This document shows positions 51,939 to 60,025 of a stretch of 64,000 nt of DNA, in pieces (the stretch's first letter is position 1; each line of letters begins with the position of its first letter). Below the pieces are notes generated by a model. The model worked only from the letters and a program-made list of their open reading frames with translations, did no database searches and had not been told where the DNA came from. This DNA comes from Hoeflea_A sp039025395 (lineage in GTDB: Bacteria; Pseudomonadota; Alphaproteobacteria; Rhizobiales; Rhizobiaceae), in NCBI GenBank assembly GCA_039025395.1, contig JBCCOK010000022.1, positions 1 through 64,000 on the forward strand, given 5' to 3'. The position numbers were made by a program, and so were the translations under genes.

Positions 51939-52967
51939 TCAGGCTGTCTTGGGCTGCCGCAGCGGCTCCTCATAGGCAGCCGGGCTCAAATCACCGGCCG
52001 GTTCGGTTGGTGGCGGATCGGACGTAACAAGCGGCGCGACCGTCTCATCTGCAGATTGACGGGCGGCCGTCTCATGGCAGAGGTCGAAGACGATCCAGGC
52101 GGCGGCCATATTGCCCATGTGCACGGCGGTGTTTGTGTTCTGATGGCCGCCATAGGTCAGGTCGCCTGCCGCGTAGATGCCGACTCTGCCCGTCCGGTAG
52201 CTGTTGTCCACGTCGACATAGCCGTCGTCATTGAGACGAAGGACAAGTGATTTTACCAGATCGCTCTGGACCTGCTTTGGCCATAAAAGGAGCACCTCGC
52301 GTTCGATGCGGCGGCCGTCGCGCAGAACGATCTCGGTCAATGAGTCGCCCGGCCCATGCAGCGATTCCGCCGTACCCCGGATAAGCTCGATGCCCAGCGC
52401 CGTGATTGCTTCGAGCCGCTCTTCGGCAATTGTGATCGAAGGCTCTACGATCATCACAAGATCTTTTGTCCAATTGTAATAGACCTCTGCGGCCGCCAGT
52501 ATCTCCGGCCTGTGCACATAGATGGCCCATGGCCTGTTGCGCAGCTCAAAGCCCTGGCAGAAGGGGCAGTTGATGATCGACGCTCCCCACCGGTCCTTGA
52601 GGCCGACGATCATCGGAAACACGTCGACCATGCCGACGCAGATCAGCACGCGCCGTGCGGCAAAGGAAGAGCCGCCGCGAGTGGCAAGCGTGAAACCCTG
52701 TTTTGCGCCGCCGGAAATGGATGCGATTTCCGCCGACTTGAAGTCCGCGTAGCCGTAGTTGGCGATCTCCTTGGCCATTGTCTCGCGCATCTGTTGGGGC
52801 GAGGCCATGTCCATTCCCGGATGGGCTGCAACGTGGGCCGAAGCTTCATTTCGAGGCGGCAAAGGTGAGTCAAATACAACCGTGCGGATCATTGAACGCG
52901 ACAGTGTCAACGCCGCAGCGAGGCCAGCGGGTCCGCCTCCAACGACTGCAACCTGATATTCCGTCAT
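51939..52967 (-). CDS. Thioredoxin-reductase-like FAD/NAD(P) oxidoreductase
   Basis: This 342-residue flavoprotein has an N-terminal FAD site (YQVAVVGGGPAGLAAALTLSRS), a redox pair in NCPFCQGFELRNRPWAIYV and a C-terminal GIYAAGDLTYGGHQNTNTAVHMGNMAA. The CPFC motif is where thioredoxin reductases have their dithiol, but the CPFCxGFE context is closer to small-molecule dithiol oxidases of the GliT/HlmI type than to TrxB. The tail after about 310 (ADETVAPLVTSDPPPTEPAGDLSPAAYEEP) is proline-rich and unusual. The ATG at 52967 has GGAGG 8 nt upstream; the open frame to 53111 is not family-like. It is 145 nt behind the metallo-hydrolase gene. Confidence 0.85.
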   Translation of the reverse strand: MTEYQVAVVGGGPAGLAAALTLSRSMIRTVVFDSPLPPRNEASAHVAAHPGMDMASPQQMRETMAKEIANYGYADFKSAEIASISGGAKQGFTLATRGGSSFAARRVLICVGMVDVFPMIVGLKDRWGASIINCPFCQGFELRNRPWAIYVHRPEILAAAEVYYNWTKDLVMIVEPSITIAEERLEAITALGIELIRGTAESLHGPGDSLTEIVLRDGRRIEREVLLLWPKQVQSDLVKSLVLRLNDDGYVDVDNSYRTGRVGIYAAGDLTYGGHQNTNTAVHMGNMAAAWIVFDLCHETAARQSADETVAPLVTSDPPPTEPAGDLSPAAYEEPLRQPKTA

Positions 52968-53112
52968 GGCGAGGACCTCCTTGACGCAATTGGTAACCGA
53001 TTTCATTCGCCGCAGTGCTTTAATGTCATGATAGCATCGCGAACGCACAGTGTGCCACTTGGCTGTGGATAACATGAACAAAGGCTGCCCGGAGAAGAAG
53101 CCTGCGATCATT

Positions 53113-53961
53113 TCAAATGTAATAAACCTGAAGATCCTCGACGATTTCCGCCGGGCCGTCGAAATGCGACTTCAGATCGGCGCACGCTCTTTCATGGCCT
53201 TCCTCGGTGTCCATGTGGATGCGGAAGTGGCTGATAAGCAGGCGTTTCACGTCGGCACGGCTTGCCATCTGGGCGATGTCGGCGGGGGTCGGGCATTTGT
53301 CGGCGAGCGCCGGATGAACCTCTTCTCCACTCAGCCGGTAGCACCAGTGGAGAAGCAGATCGGCACCGGCGCTTAGTTGTTCGAGTTCGTCGCAGATGGC
53401 GGCGTCGCCCGAATAGACGAACTTGCCGCCCGCCGCTTCAACCGAAAACGCCATGCAATCGAAGGCGGGCTGCGCATGCGGCACCTCGCAGGAATTCAAC
53501 TGCCAGCCATTGCCCGCATAGGAGAAGCCGGGCTTGATTTCGACCACTTCCGGTGCCGGCCATGGGCGGGGCAGCGTACCGCCGCGGGCGACCCAGACCT
53601 GCTGGCTCTGCTCCAGTTCGGTACGGGCATAAAGATCGGCGGCCAGAACGCCGTCGCGGCCGAAATAACCCTCCGTCATGCGCGTGATGGGCGATGGGCC
53701 CCAGACCTTCAGCGGCGGAGCGCCCTCGTCCCAGGCCGCATGGACGAGCCGCGCATAATCCATCATGTGGTCAGTGTGCAGATGTGACAGGAACAGGTGG
53801 GTTATATGCGACGGCAGCCGGCCGGAGCGCACCAGATTGTCGAATACGCCGCCGCCGCAGTCGAAGAGAATGGTGTCATCGCCGACTTCCAGCAGATAAC
53901 CGCTGGAGGCGCGGCGGCTGTAAGCTTCGGGTGAGCCGGATCCAAGCACGGTCAGTTTCAT
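53113..53961 (-). CDS. MBL-fold metallo-hydrolase (RNase Z/arylsulfatase-like)
   Basis: This 282-residue protein has a complete metallo-beta-lactamase fold. MKLTVLGSGSPEAYSRRASSGYLLE is followed by the metal motif HLHTDHMMDY (His60, His62, Asp64, His65), a late His in SCEVPHAQPAF, the bridging Asp in FVYSGDAAICDEL and a final His in LLISHFRIHMDT. It is nearest in form to RNase Z-like and arylsulfatase-like small-molecule hydrolases. The ATG overlaps the stop of the upstream sulfatase gene by 4 nt, so the two are coupled and probably act on the same compound. Confidence 0.88.
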   Translation of the reverse strand: MKLTVLGSGSPEAYSRRASSGYLLEVGDDTILFDCGGGVFDNLVRSGRLPSHITHLFLSHLHTDHMMDYARLVHAAWDEGAPPLKVWGPSPITRMTEGYFGRDGVLAADLYARTELEQSQQVWVARGGTLPRPWPAPEVVEIKPGFSYAGNGWQLNSCEVPHAQPAFDCMAFSVEAAGGKFVYSGDAAICDELEQLSAGADLLLHWCYRLSGEEVHPALADKCPTPADIAQMASRADVKRLLISHFRIHMDTEEGHERACADLKSHFDGPAEIVEDLQVYYI

Positions 53962-55397
53962 GACGTCACCTGTGGTGCCGGCGTTGCACCGGCGGCGCCG
54001 AGCTTCAGCGCGGCTTCGCGTCCGCCAACCCGCTCTATAAGCGCCGCCTGATCGGCAAAGGCTCTTTCATCCGTCGCCTCCGGATCGCAGATTTCGCGCA
54101 GCGCGTCTTCCATGAGGGCCAATGTGCCGGCATGGGCCGGATCATCGGCGAGATTGCGTGTTTCTTCCGGATCGGTTTCGAGATCGAACAATTCGGAAGG
54201 GAAGCCGACATAGTAGTGAAATTTCCAGCGGCCTTTCTTCAGCATGAAAGCGCCGGAAACGGCGCCGGCGGCATGGTATTCGCTGAATATCGGCCGATTG
54301 AGGTCGTGTTCTTCGGCGGCAATGGTCTTGAGCGAGCGGATCCCGTCGGCGCCGTGGATCCCGGTGCCGAAGTGGGCGGCGATTGTCTGCGAAAGATCGA
54401 TCAGGCTGACAGGCGTGTTACAGGTGCCCACAGGAATGGCGGGCCCTGCCATGATCATCGGCACGGCGACGCTTTCCAGATAGAGGTTCGATTTTCCCCA
54501 GAGGCCGCGGGCGCCGACATTGTCGCCGTGATCGGAGGTGTAGACAATGGTGGTATCGTCCATCATGCCGCTCGCCTCGAGTGCTGACAGGATTTCGCCG
54601 ACATTATGGTCCAGCCACGAGCAGAGGCCGAAATAGGAAGCGATTGCGCGAAGCCTTTCCTGCGCATCGGCAAATTTCGCATCGGAATCGTTCATTGCGT
54701 TCTGCTTTTCGACCCAAGGGTGGCGCGCGTGGCCATTTTCGGGGTGCAGCTTCACGTCCGGCAGACGGTCGAGCGGATAGAGATCGTAATATTGCCGCGG
54801 CACAACGAGCGGGAAATGGGGTGCGACAAGGCCGACATAGAGGCACCATGGCCGATCGTCGTCCGACGCAGCACGATTTTCGAGCCATTCTGCCGTACGC
54901 TTGGTGACGGCCCGGTCGTAGTCGGTGTATTTGCTGTCGCCCGGCCCGATATAGTCGCCCAGCATCCGGCCTTCGCCTATCACCCTTTCGTCTTCCTTGC
55001 GTATGGACGCCCAGACCATGCCGACGCCGCCGGCGACCATCATCGGAATATGCTCGACATCAAAGCCAGCCGGATCTTCTTCGGACCGATAGTGCAGCTT
55101 GCCGATGGACTCGACCGGAACGCCGGCTGCCTGGAGGCCGTGGCCCCATCCGGGGATCGATCCGTCGTAGGGCATGGCGTTGTCCCACAAGCGCGTCTGA
55201 TGAACATACCGACCAGTTGCAAAACTGGCGCGAGCCGGCACACAGATCGAACAGGGCGTATAGGCATCGGTGAAACGGGTGCCGCGCGCCGCCAGCGCGT
55301 CCAGATGGGGCGTTTGTACGAAGGGATGACCCGCGCAACCCATGGCGCGGGCCTGATGCTCGTCCGACATGATAATCAAAAGGTTAGATGCACTCAT
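53958..55397 (-). CDS. Type I sulfatase, formylglycine-dependent
   Basis: This 479-residue member of the alkaline phosphatase/sulfatase superfamily carries the formylglycine site CVPARASFATGR (Cys52, Pro54, Arg56). Metal ligands include Asp12 in LIIMSDEHQ and the DH pair in VYTSDHGDNVGARG. HLDALAARGTRFTDAYTPCS and KLHYRSEEDP are also sulfatase-like. No signal peptide is present, so it should act in the cytoplasm on an imported sulfate ester. No formylglycine-generating enzyme is in the window. The ATG overlaps the marR stop by 4 nt and the stop overlaps the metallo-hydrolase ATG. The family also contains phosphonate monoesterases. Confidence 0.9.
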   Translation of the reverse strand: MSASNLLIIMSDEHQARAMGCAGHPFVQTPHLDALAARGTRFTDAYTPCSICVPARASFATGRYVHQTRLWDNAMPYDGSIPGWGHGLQAAGVPVESIGKLHYRSEEDPAGFDVEHIPMMVAGGVGMVWASIRKEDERVIGEGRMLGDYIGPGDSKYTDYDRAVTKRTAEWLENRAASDDDRPWCLYVGLVAPHFPLVVPRQYYDLYPLDRLPDVKLHPENGHARHPWVEKQNAMNDSDAKFADAQERLRAIASYFGLCSWLDHNVGEILSALEASGMMDDTTIVYTSDHGDNVGARGLWGKSNLYLESVAVPMIMAGPAIPVGTCNTPVSLIDLSQTIAAHFGTGIHGADGIRSLKTIAAEEHDLNRPIFSEYHAAGAVSGAFMLKKGRWKFHYYVGFPSELFDLETDPEETRNLADDPAHAGTLALMEDALREICDPEATDERAFADQAALIERVGGREAALKLGAAGATPAPQVTS

Positions 55398-55873
55398 GCC
55401 AGGAACTCGTGATCCAGCGCCGCTGTTTCCAGCTTGTCGAGCGCTGAGAAAATGGCTTTGCGTTCGGATTTCGACAGCGATCCGACAAGAAAGGACTGAC
55501 GCTCCCGCATCATAGGCAGGGTCTTTTTGAAGATCCGCCGCCCTTTGCGGGTCAGCGACAATCTTTGTTGGCGCTGGTCGAGACTGTCGTTCTTGGTTTC
55601 AACTAGATCGCTCTCGATCATCCCCTTGAGACTGCGACTCAGTTGACCCTTGTCGACGGCGGTATAGCGGCAGATTTCGGAATGTGTCGTCCAACCGTCC
55701 GGACCAATCGCCAGCATGATGCGCCACTGGGCAAGCCCGATACCGGACACTTTTTCCAGAAACTTCGCGGCGTGGACGTTGAGTTTCGAATGCACGTGAT
55801 GGATGCGCCATGTCAGGACTTCCTGGAGCGGCGTGTCATTGTCAAACTCTGCAGGGTATTTCGCAATCGTCAT
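55394..55873 (-). CDS. MarR-family transcriptional regulator
   Basis: This regulator of 159 residues has the MarR winged helix: WRIHHVHSKLNVHAAKFLEKVSGIGLAQWRIMLAIG, a recognition region YTAVDKGQLSRSLKGMIESDLVETKNDSLDQRQQRLSLTRKGRRIF with the wing DQRQQR, and a C-terminal dimerisation helix. I chose the ATG at 55873 (MTIAKYPAEF). GAAGAGG lies just upstream, and a good promoter (TTGACA, 16 nt, TATGAT) ends only about 20 nt before it. An in-frame ATG at 55915 lies inside the operator palindrome and cannot be the start if that promoter is used. It likely represses both divergent arms and responds to the imported compound. Confidence 0.9.
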   Translation of the reverse strand: MTIAKYPAEFDNDTPLQEVLTWRIHHVHSKLNVHAAKFLEKVSGIGLAQWRIMLAIGPDGWTTHSEICRYTAVDKGQLSRSLKGMIESDLVETKNDSLDQRQQRLSLTRKGRRIFKKTLPMMRERQSFLVGSLSKSERKAIFSALDKLETAALDHEFLA

Positions 55874-55892
55874 ATCGGCCTCTTCAGAATTG

Positions 55893-55920
55893 ATCATACG
55901 CCAAAATGTTGACATGTCAA
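55893..55920 (-). promoter_or_regulatory. marR promoter
   Basis: On the minus strand, TTGACA (55920-55915), a 16-nt spacer and TATGAT (55898-55893) form a near-consensus sigma-70 promoter. The -35 box lies inside the first operator palindrome, which would give tight autorepression. Confidence 0.75.
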
Positions 55921-55921
55921 C
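55908..55921. promoter_or_regulatory. MarR operator palindrome 1
   Basis: GTTGACATGTCAAC is a perfect 14-bp palindrome that covers the -35 box of marR. An identical copy lies 20 bp away. Confidence 0.75.
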
Positions 55922-55927
55922 TTTTTC

Positions 55928-55941
55928 GTTGACATGTCAAC
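55928..55941. promoter_or_regulatory. MarR operator palindrome 2
   Basis: This is a second exact copy of GTTGACATGTCAAC, centred 20 bp (two helical turns) from the first. It contains TTGACA on the plus strand and may overlap the promoter of the transporter operon, although I see no good matching -10 box. Confidence 0.7.
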
Positions 55942-55982
55942 AATATCATGTGACAACTGCTCCAAATACAAGGGAGGAAATG

Positions 55983-56936
55983 ATGAAGAGAATTGTCAAA
56001 ACGGCAATTGCCATGTTCGCCGCGGCTGTCATGTCAACGGGCGCGATCGCTGCCGACTGGATGCCGCCCGGACCAATCAAGCTGATGATCGCCTTTCGCG
56101 CCGGCGGCGGCGCCGACACCCAGGCAAGGCTGATCGCCGAAGAGCTTGAGAACAAGCTTGGCTGGAAATTCATACCGGAACAGGTGACCGGCAAGGGCGG
56201 CATGAACATGGCCGCGGCGCTCAAGGACATGCCCAACGACGGAACCGCGATCGGTATGGCTGTCACCGAGACCTTCGGCTACAACATGGCCGCAGCGCCC
56301 AAGTCCGGTCTGACGCCTGAGGATTTCACTGGCCTGGCGACGACCGCCGGATTTCAGATGGGTATCGTCGCACCCACCTCAAAGGGCTGGACCACTTTCG
56401 ATGACATGATCCAGGCTGCAAAGGGCGGTGAAGACATCCGCTTCGGCGTGATGAGTCCGCGTCTTGCCGATCTGGCCTATCTGCTTGGCAAGGCACAGGG
56501 GGTTGATTTCAATATCGTAACCGTCCGTGGCGGCAAAGCGGTCATGGACGGGGTCAATGCGGGCGATCTTGATGTCGGTTTCATGGCCGGTATCCAGGCC
56601 AAGGGCGTTGAAGCGGGTGACCTCGTAAACCTTGCTTCCGCACTGTCGGAACCGCTGGTCCAGACACCGGATGCACCGACGCTTGCCGATCTTGGGGTCG
56701 AATTCAATTCGGATGGGCATTTTGTGTTCGTGGCGCCGGCGGGCATGCCAGCCGAGGCAAGGGATGCCATAGCAGCCGCGATCGCTGAAATCGTGTCTGA
56801 TGAGAACAGCAAGGCCGGCGGCCTTATCAAAAATGCGTTTGGCGGCTCCTCCGTCGTCACGGGCGAAGAGCTGACCGTGCTGCTCAGTCAGAGTTACCAG
56901 GATGCCGGCAAGCTTCTTGATGCTGCTTCCGAATAG
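55983..56936 (+). CDS. Tripartite tricarboxylate transporter substrate-binding protein (TctC/BugT family)
   Basis: This 317-residue periplasmic protein has a Sec signal peptide (MKRIVKTAIAMFAAAVMSTGAIAAD) and the TctC/Bug fold. Visible are PIKLMIAFRAGGGADTQARLIAEELE (the carboxylate-binding loop), the VTGKGGMNMAAAL segment, GVMSPRLADLAYLLGKAQGVDFNIVTVRGGKAVMDGVNAGDLDVGF and a final DAPTLADLGVEF. Bug proteins bind small carboxylates, dicarboxylates, nicotinate, sulfonates and the like. It is the first gene of the rightward arm. Two ATGs (55980, 55983) are in frame; GGGAGG suits the second better. A strong hairpin separates it from the next gene. Confidence 0.9.
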   Translation: MKRIVKTAIAMFAAAVMSTGAIAADWMPPGPIKLMIAFRAGGGADTQARLIAEELENKLGWKFIPEQVTGKGGMNMAAALKDMPNDGTAIGMAVTETFGYNMAAAPKSGLTPEDFTGLATTAGFQMGIVAPTSKGWTTFDDMIQAAKGGEDIRFGVMSPRLADLAYLLGKAQGVDFNIVTVRGGKAVMDGVNAGDLDVGFMAGIQAKGVEAGDLVNLASALSEPLVQTPDAPTLADLGVEFNSDGHFVFVAPAGMPAEARDAIAAAIAEIVSDENSKAGGLIKNAFGGSSVVTGEELTVLLSQSYQDAGKLLDAASE

Positions 56937-56943
56937 ATGAGAA

Positions 56944-56971
56944 GGCAGATGCGCAAGACTGCGCATCTGCC
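56944..56971 (+). other. Intercistronic 12-bp hairpin between binding-protein and membrane genes
   Basis: GGCAGATGCGCA (56944-56955), loop AGAC, TGCGCATCTGCC (56960-56971) is a perfect 12-bp stem with a 4-nt loop. It lies 7 nt after the binding-protein stop and has no U-tract. It probably stabilises the 3' end of the upstream message and lowers read-through to tctB/tctA, as is common in binding-protein-dependent transporters. Confidence 0.75.
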
Positions 56972-56995
56972 AACGTCTCGAAGGGAGCCGGGAAG

Positions 56996-57562
56996 ATGTC
57001 GTCCGAATCGAGATCCAATCTGATCCTCGGAATCTGCTTCATCCTGTTTTCGCTGCTTCTGATCTTTGTCTGGATTCCGCTCGACACCGATAGCGGTATC
57101 CTCGAACGGGTCAGGCGGCAGGTGACAATAGGCGATGCGCTTGCTCCCACTCTGGCAGGCGTTTTTTTGCTTCTCGGCGGTATCATATTGGTCGTTGCGG
57201 AGCGTAATGCGGCAGACCAGCCGGAGATCGATACGGTCAATCTCGGCTTCGTGGCCATGGTCATCGTCATGTTGGCCATCAGCGTTCTTGTCATGCGCTA
57301 CGCCGGGCCCGCCGCTGTCGCGCTGGCCAATATCGGACGGGAAACGCCCTTGGAGTACCGCCTGCTGCGCGACACCGCGCCCTGGAAATATACCGGTTTC
57401 TTCTTCGGCGGAACGCTGATGATTGCCGGCCTCATCAGCATGATCGAAGGCCGGGTCACAATCAAATCCATCCTGATCGCTATCGCCGCAGTGGTGGCGA
57501 TGATCGCGGTTTATGACCTTCCTTTCGACGATCTGCTTTTACCGCCGAACGGTGACGTCTGA
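56996..57562 (+). CDS. Tripartite tricarboxylate transporter small membrane subunit (TctB)
   Basis: This 188-residue protein has four hydrophobic segments: LILGICFILFSLLLIFVWI, LAPTLAGVFLLLGGIILVV, LGFVAMVIVMLAISVLVMRYAG, and a last pair around YTGFFFGGTLMIAGLISMI and ILIAIAAVVAMIAVYDL. This is the TctB layout. TctB is the poorly conserved small integral subunit that works with TctA. The ATG is preceded by GGGAGCCGGGAAG. The stop codon shares one base with the start of tctA (TGATG). Confidence 0.85.
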   Translation: MSSESRSNLILGICFILFSLLLIFVWIPLDTDSGILERVRRQVTIGDALAPTLAGVFLLLGGIILVVAERNAADQPEIDTVNLGFVAMVIVMLAISVLVMRYAGPAAVALANIGRETPLEYRLLRDTAPWKYTGFFFGGTLMIAGLISMIEGRVTIKSILIAIAAVVAMIAVYDLPFDDLLLPPNGDV

Positions 57563-59166
57563 TGAGCGCGCTCGAATATATCTGGTCGGGTGTTCTGGCG
57601 GTGTTTCTCGGACCGGAGCTGTTTTCGGTCCTCGGGGTGCCGATACCCGTAACGCTGGTCATGATCTTTGCCGGATTTCTTCTCGGAATAGCGGTCGGCG
57701 CCACACCTGGATTGGCCGGGCCGATTGCAATGGCCATTTCGCTGCCGATCCTGATTTCGATTTTTGGCTATACGCCCGATGCGCTTTTGCCGGTCATGGG
57801 CTTCCTGATCGGCGTGATGAAGGGTGCCACGATCGGCGGCGCGGTGCCGGCGATCCTGTTCAATACGCCCGGCACGCCAGACGCCTATATGACCACGCTT
57901 GACGGGTATCCCATGACCCGGAATGGTCAGGCGAAGAAGGCACTGCGGGTGGCGCATCTATCATCGGTAAGCGGGGATACGTTTTCCGACATCGTGCTTT
58001 TCGTCTGTGCGCCGTTTCTCGCGCTGCTGGTGGAGGGCTATCTCGACCTGCCGGAAAAGACCGCACTCCTGATCCTGTCTCTTTCCTTTATTGCGGCCGT
58101 TGTCGGTGGGTCTCCTGCCAAGGGCCTGATTTCAACCGGCCTCGGCCTGCTGGTGGCCTTTATCGCCACGGGGGAGGACTTTTACCCCCGCCTCTCGCTT
58201 GACAGCCCGGCGCTGGCACAGGGCTTTCCGCTGGCAACCGCAATACTCGGCGTCCTGATTGTCGGTGCGGTTTTCAAGGAACTGGCCGACATGTGGCGTG
58301 AAAAGCGCAGCAGCGGCGCAGTGTCGGCAAACCACGACAGTGGCGAACAGGGTCTGCATTTCAGCGATGTGCAGCGCCTTTTTCCCTATATCGGCCGCTC
58401 GGCAGTGATCGGCACCGCCATTGGCGCGCTTCCCGGAATCGGCTCTACGCTCGCGGCGACCATCGGCTACACGGTCGGCAAGGCCCGTTATCAAAAAAGG
58501 AAATCGGCGGAAGATCCTGATTTCGGCAAGGGTGCGCCCGAGGGTATTGCTGCAACCGAAGCGGCAAACTCATCCGTCTCGGGCGCCAATCTCATACCCG
58601 TCCTGTCGCTGGGCATTCCAGGCAACGCCGCGGCGGTGTTCCTGATATTGGCGGCGGACAGTATCGGCGGATTCAACCCAGGCCCATCGGTTTTCCGGTT
58701 CACGACCGAGTCGGTCAACCCGGAGCTGGTCATTGCCTTTGGTCTCTTCACCGCCATGTTCATCGCCAATATTCTGAACTGGACGATCGGCGGTGTCTTC
58801 ATGCGGTCGATGGGCGTGATGACGCGGGTGCCGAAACAGATCCTGCTGCCGATCGTGCTTCTGCTGACGCTGACCGCCATCTATGTTCAGGAAACCCGCA
58901 TGGATGCGATCTGGTTCACGCTCGGTTTCGGCGTGCTCGGTTACCTGATGCGCGTCGTTGCAATGTCGCCTCTGCCTTTCGTCATCGCGTTCATTCTTGG
59001 CGGCAAGCTCGAAGAAAGCGCGCGGCAGGCCTTCGCTGCAACCGGCGGCGACCCTTACTTTCTCTTCACGCACCCGATTGCGGCACTGTTCATGGCGCTG
59101 TCCGTCGGCGTGATTGTTTTCACGGCGCGCAACTCCCGCGCCAAGGCGACCGAAGCCAGAACATGA
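57562..59166 (+). CDS. Tripartite tricarboxylate transporter large permease (TctA)
   Basis: This 534-residue permease has about 12 hydrophobic segments and the conserved TctA motifs GATPGLAGPIAMAISLPI and GVMKGATIGGAVPAILFNTPGTPDAYMTTLDGYPM. GRSAVIGTAIGALPGIGSTLAATIGYTVGKA, EGIAATEAANSSVSGANLIPVLSLGIPGNAAAVFLI and PLPFVIAFILGGKLEESARQA follow. It forms the sodium- or proton-coupled channel of the transporter. It is slightly longer than the usual 500 residues because of its N-terminal stretch. A universal stress protein gene follows after 9 nt. Confidence 0.95.
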   Translation: MSALEYIWSGVLAVFLGPELFSVLGVPIPVTLVMIFAGFLLGIAVGATPGLAGPIAMAISLPILISIFGYTPDALLPVMGFLIGVMKGATIGGAVPAILFNTPGTPDAYMTTLDGYPMTRNGQAKKALRVAHLSSVSGDTFSDIVLFVCAPFLALLVEGYLDLPEKTALLILSLSFIAAVVGGSPAKGLISTGLGLLVAFIATGEDFYPRLSLDSPALAQGFPLATAILGVLIVGAVFKELADMWREKRSSGAVSANHDSGEQGLHFSDVQRLFPYIGRSAVIGTAIGALPGIGSTLAATIGYTVGKARYQKRKSAEDPDFGKGAPEGIAATEAANSSVSGANLIPVLSLGIPGNAAAVFLILAADSIGGFNPGPSVFRFTTESVNPELVIAFGLFTAMFIANILNWTIGGVFMRSMGVMTRVPKQILLPIVLLLTLTAIYVQETRMDAIWFTLGFGVLGYLMRVVAMSPLPFVIAFILGGKLEESARQAFAATGGDPYFLFTHPIAALFMALSVGVIVFTARNSRAKATEART

Positions 59167-59175
59167 GAGGCGTGC

Positions 59176-60006
59176 ATGGCCATCAAGAATATTCTCGTTG
59201 CCTATAATGGTTCGGAATCGTCCGATGCGGCCGTTCACTGGTGCGTTCTTGCGCATGAGAAGCACGGCGCGCACGTTACGGGCTTGCTCGCCCATGCCAG
59301 TGCCACATCCAGATTGAGCCGATACTCCTGGGTTCCGGATGCGGTGAAGGATACGCTGGACGAGCTGGAAATGACCGCCAATGCCGAAATCCATGAAAGG
59401 TTCGTGGCGGCAGCCGGCGGGCGGATCGCGCCCGATATGCTTCACTGGATCGAAACCGACGGCGAGTCGGATGCAACCGTCGCAGACTATGCACTCATGT
59501 ACGACATGACCGCGGTCGGCAGGCGTGATGTTTTGCAGGGCGGCAAGCGGTTGGAGCTTCACCCGGACCGTATCGCTCTCAAGAGCGGCCGGCCGGTCTT
59601 TGTTGTGCCGCGCGACCACAAGCCGGAAAAGATCCATGAGCATGCGGTCCTTGCCTGGGACGGTCACAGGGCGGCAACGCGGGCACTCAACGATGCGATG
59701 CAAATTCTTGAGACCAAGCAGAAGGTGACCGTGCTGAGTGTTGACACCAGTGAGCGGGGCAAGGAACTCGACGGCATCAATGTGCGCACCAGCCTTGCCC
59801 GTCACGGTATTGACGTCGAGGTTCACGTCGTGCCGCCCGGCAAGAAGACTGTCGGTCAGACGATCCTTGATTTTTGCGCCGAACACAATGCCGGCATGCT
59901 GGTGATGGGCGCATTCGAACACAGCCCGTTTCGCGAAGAGCTTTTCGGCGGTGTGACGAAATATGTGCTTGAGAATGCAAGGCTTCCCTTGCTGATTTCC
60001 CACTAG
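59176..60006 (+). CDS. Tandem universal stress protein (UspA family)
   Basis: This 276-residue protein has two UspA-like halves, about 1-145 (IKNILVAYNGSESSDAAVHWCVLAHEKHGAHVTGLLAHAS) and 155-276 (HAVLAWDGHRAATRALNDAMQIL). The second half ends with GMLVMGAFEHSPFREELFGGVTKYVLENARLPLLISH, close to the GxxG-9x-G(S/T) nucleotide-binding motif. USPs are often found next to TTT and TRAP transporters, with an unknown modulatory role. It lies 9 nt after tctA and 19 nt before the sulfatase, so it belongs to this operon. Confidence 0.88.
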   Translation: MAIKNILVAYNGSESSDAAVHWCVLAHEKHGAHVTGLLAHASATSRLSRYSWVPDAVKDTLDELEMTANAEIHERFVAAAGGRIAPDMLHWIETDGESDATVADYALMYDMTAVGRRDVLQGGKRLELHPDRIALKSGRPVFVVPRDHKPEKIHEHAVLAWDGHRAATRALNDAMQILETKQKVTVLSVDTSERGKELDGINVRTSLARHGIDVEVHVVPPGKKTVGQTILDFCAEHNAGMLVMGAFEHSPFREELFGGVTKYVLENARLPLLISH

Positions 60007-60025
60007 ATCGGGGATTTGGAGAAAT

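Noticed and set aside
55874..55915. A longer MarR start at 55915
   Set aside because: This ATG lies inside the operator palindrome and upstream of the -10 box of the best promoter. The ATG at 55873 has a proper ribosome binding site.
56944..56971. The hairpin after the TTT binding-protein gene as a terminator
   Set aside because: There is no T-tract, and the permease genes directly downstream need transcription from the same promoter.
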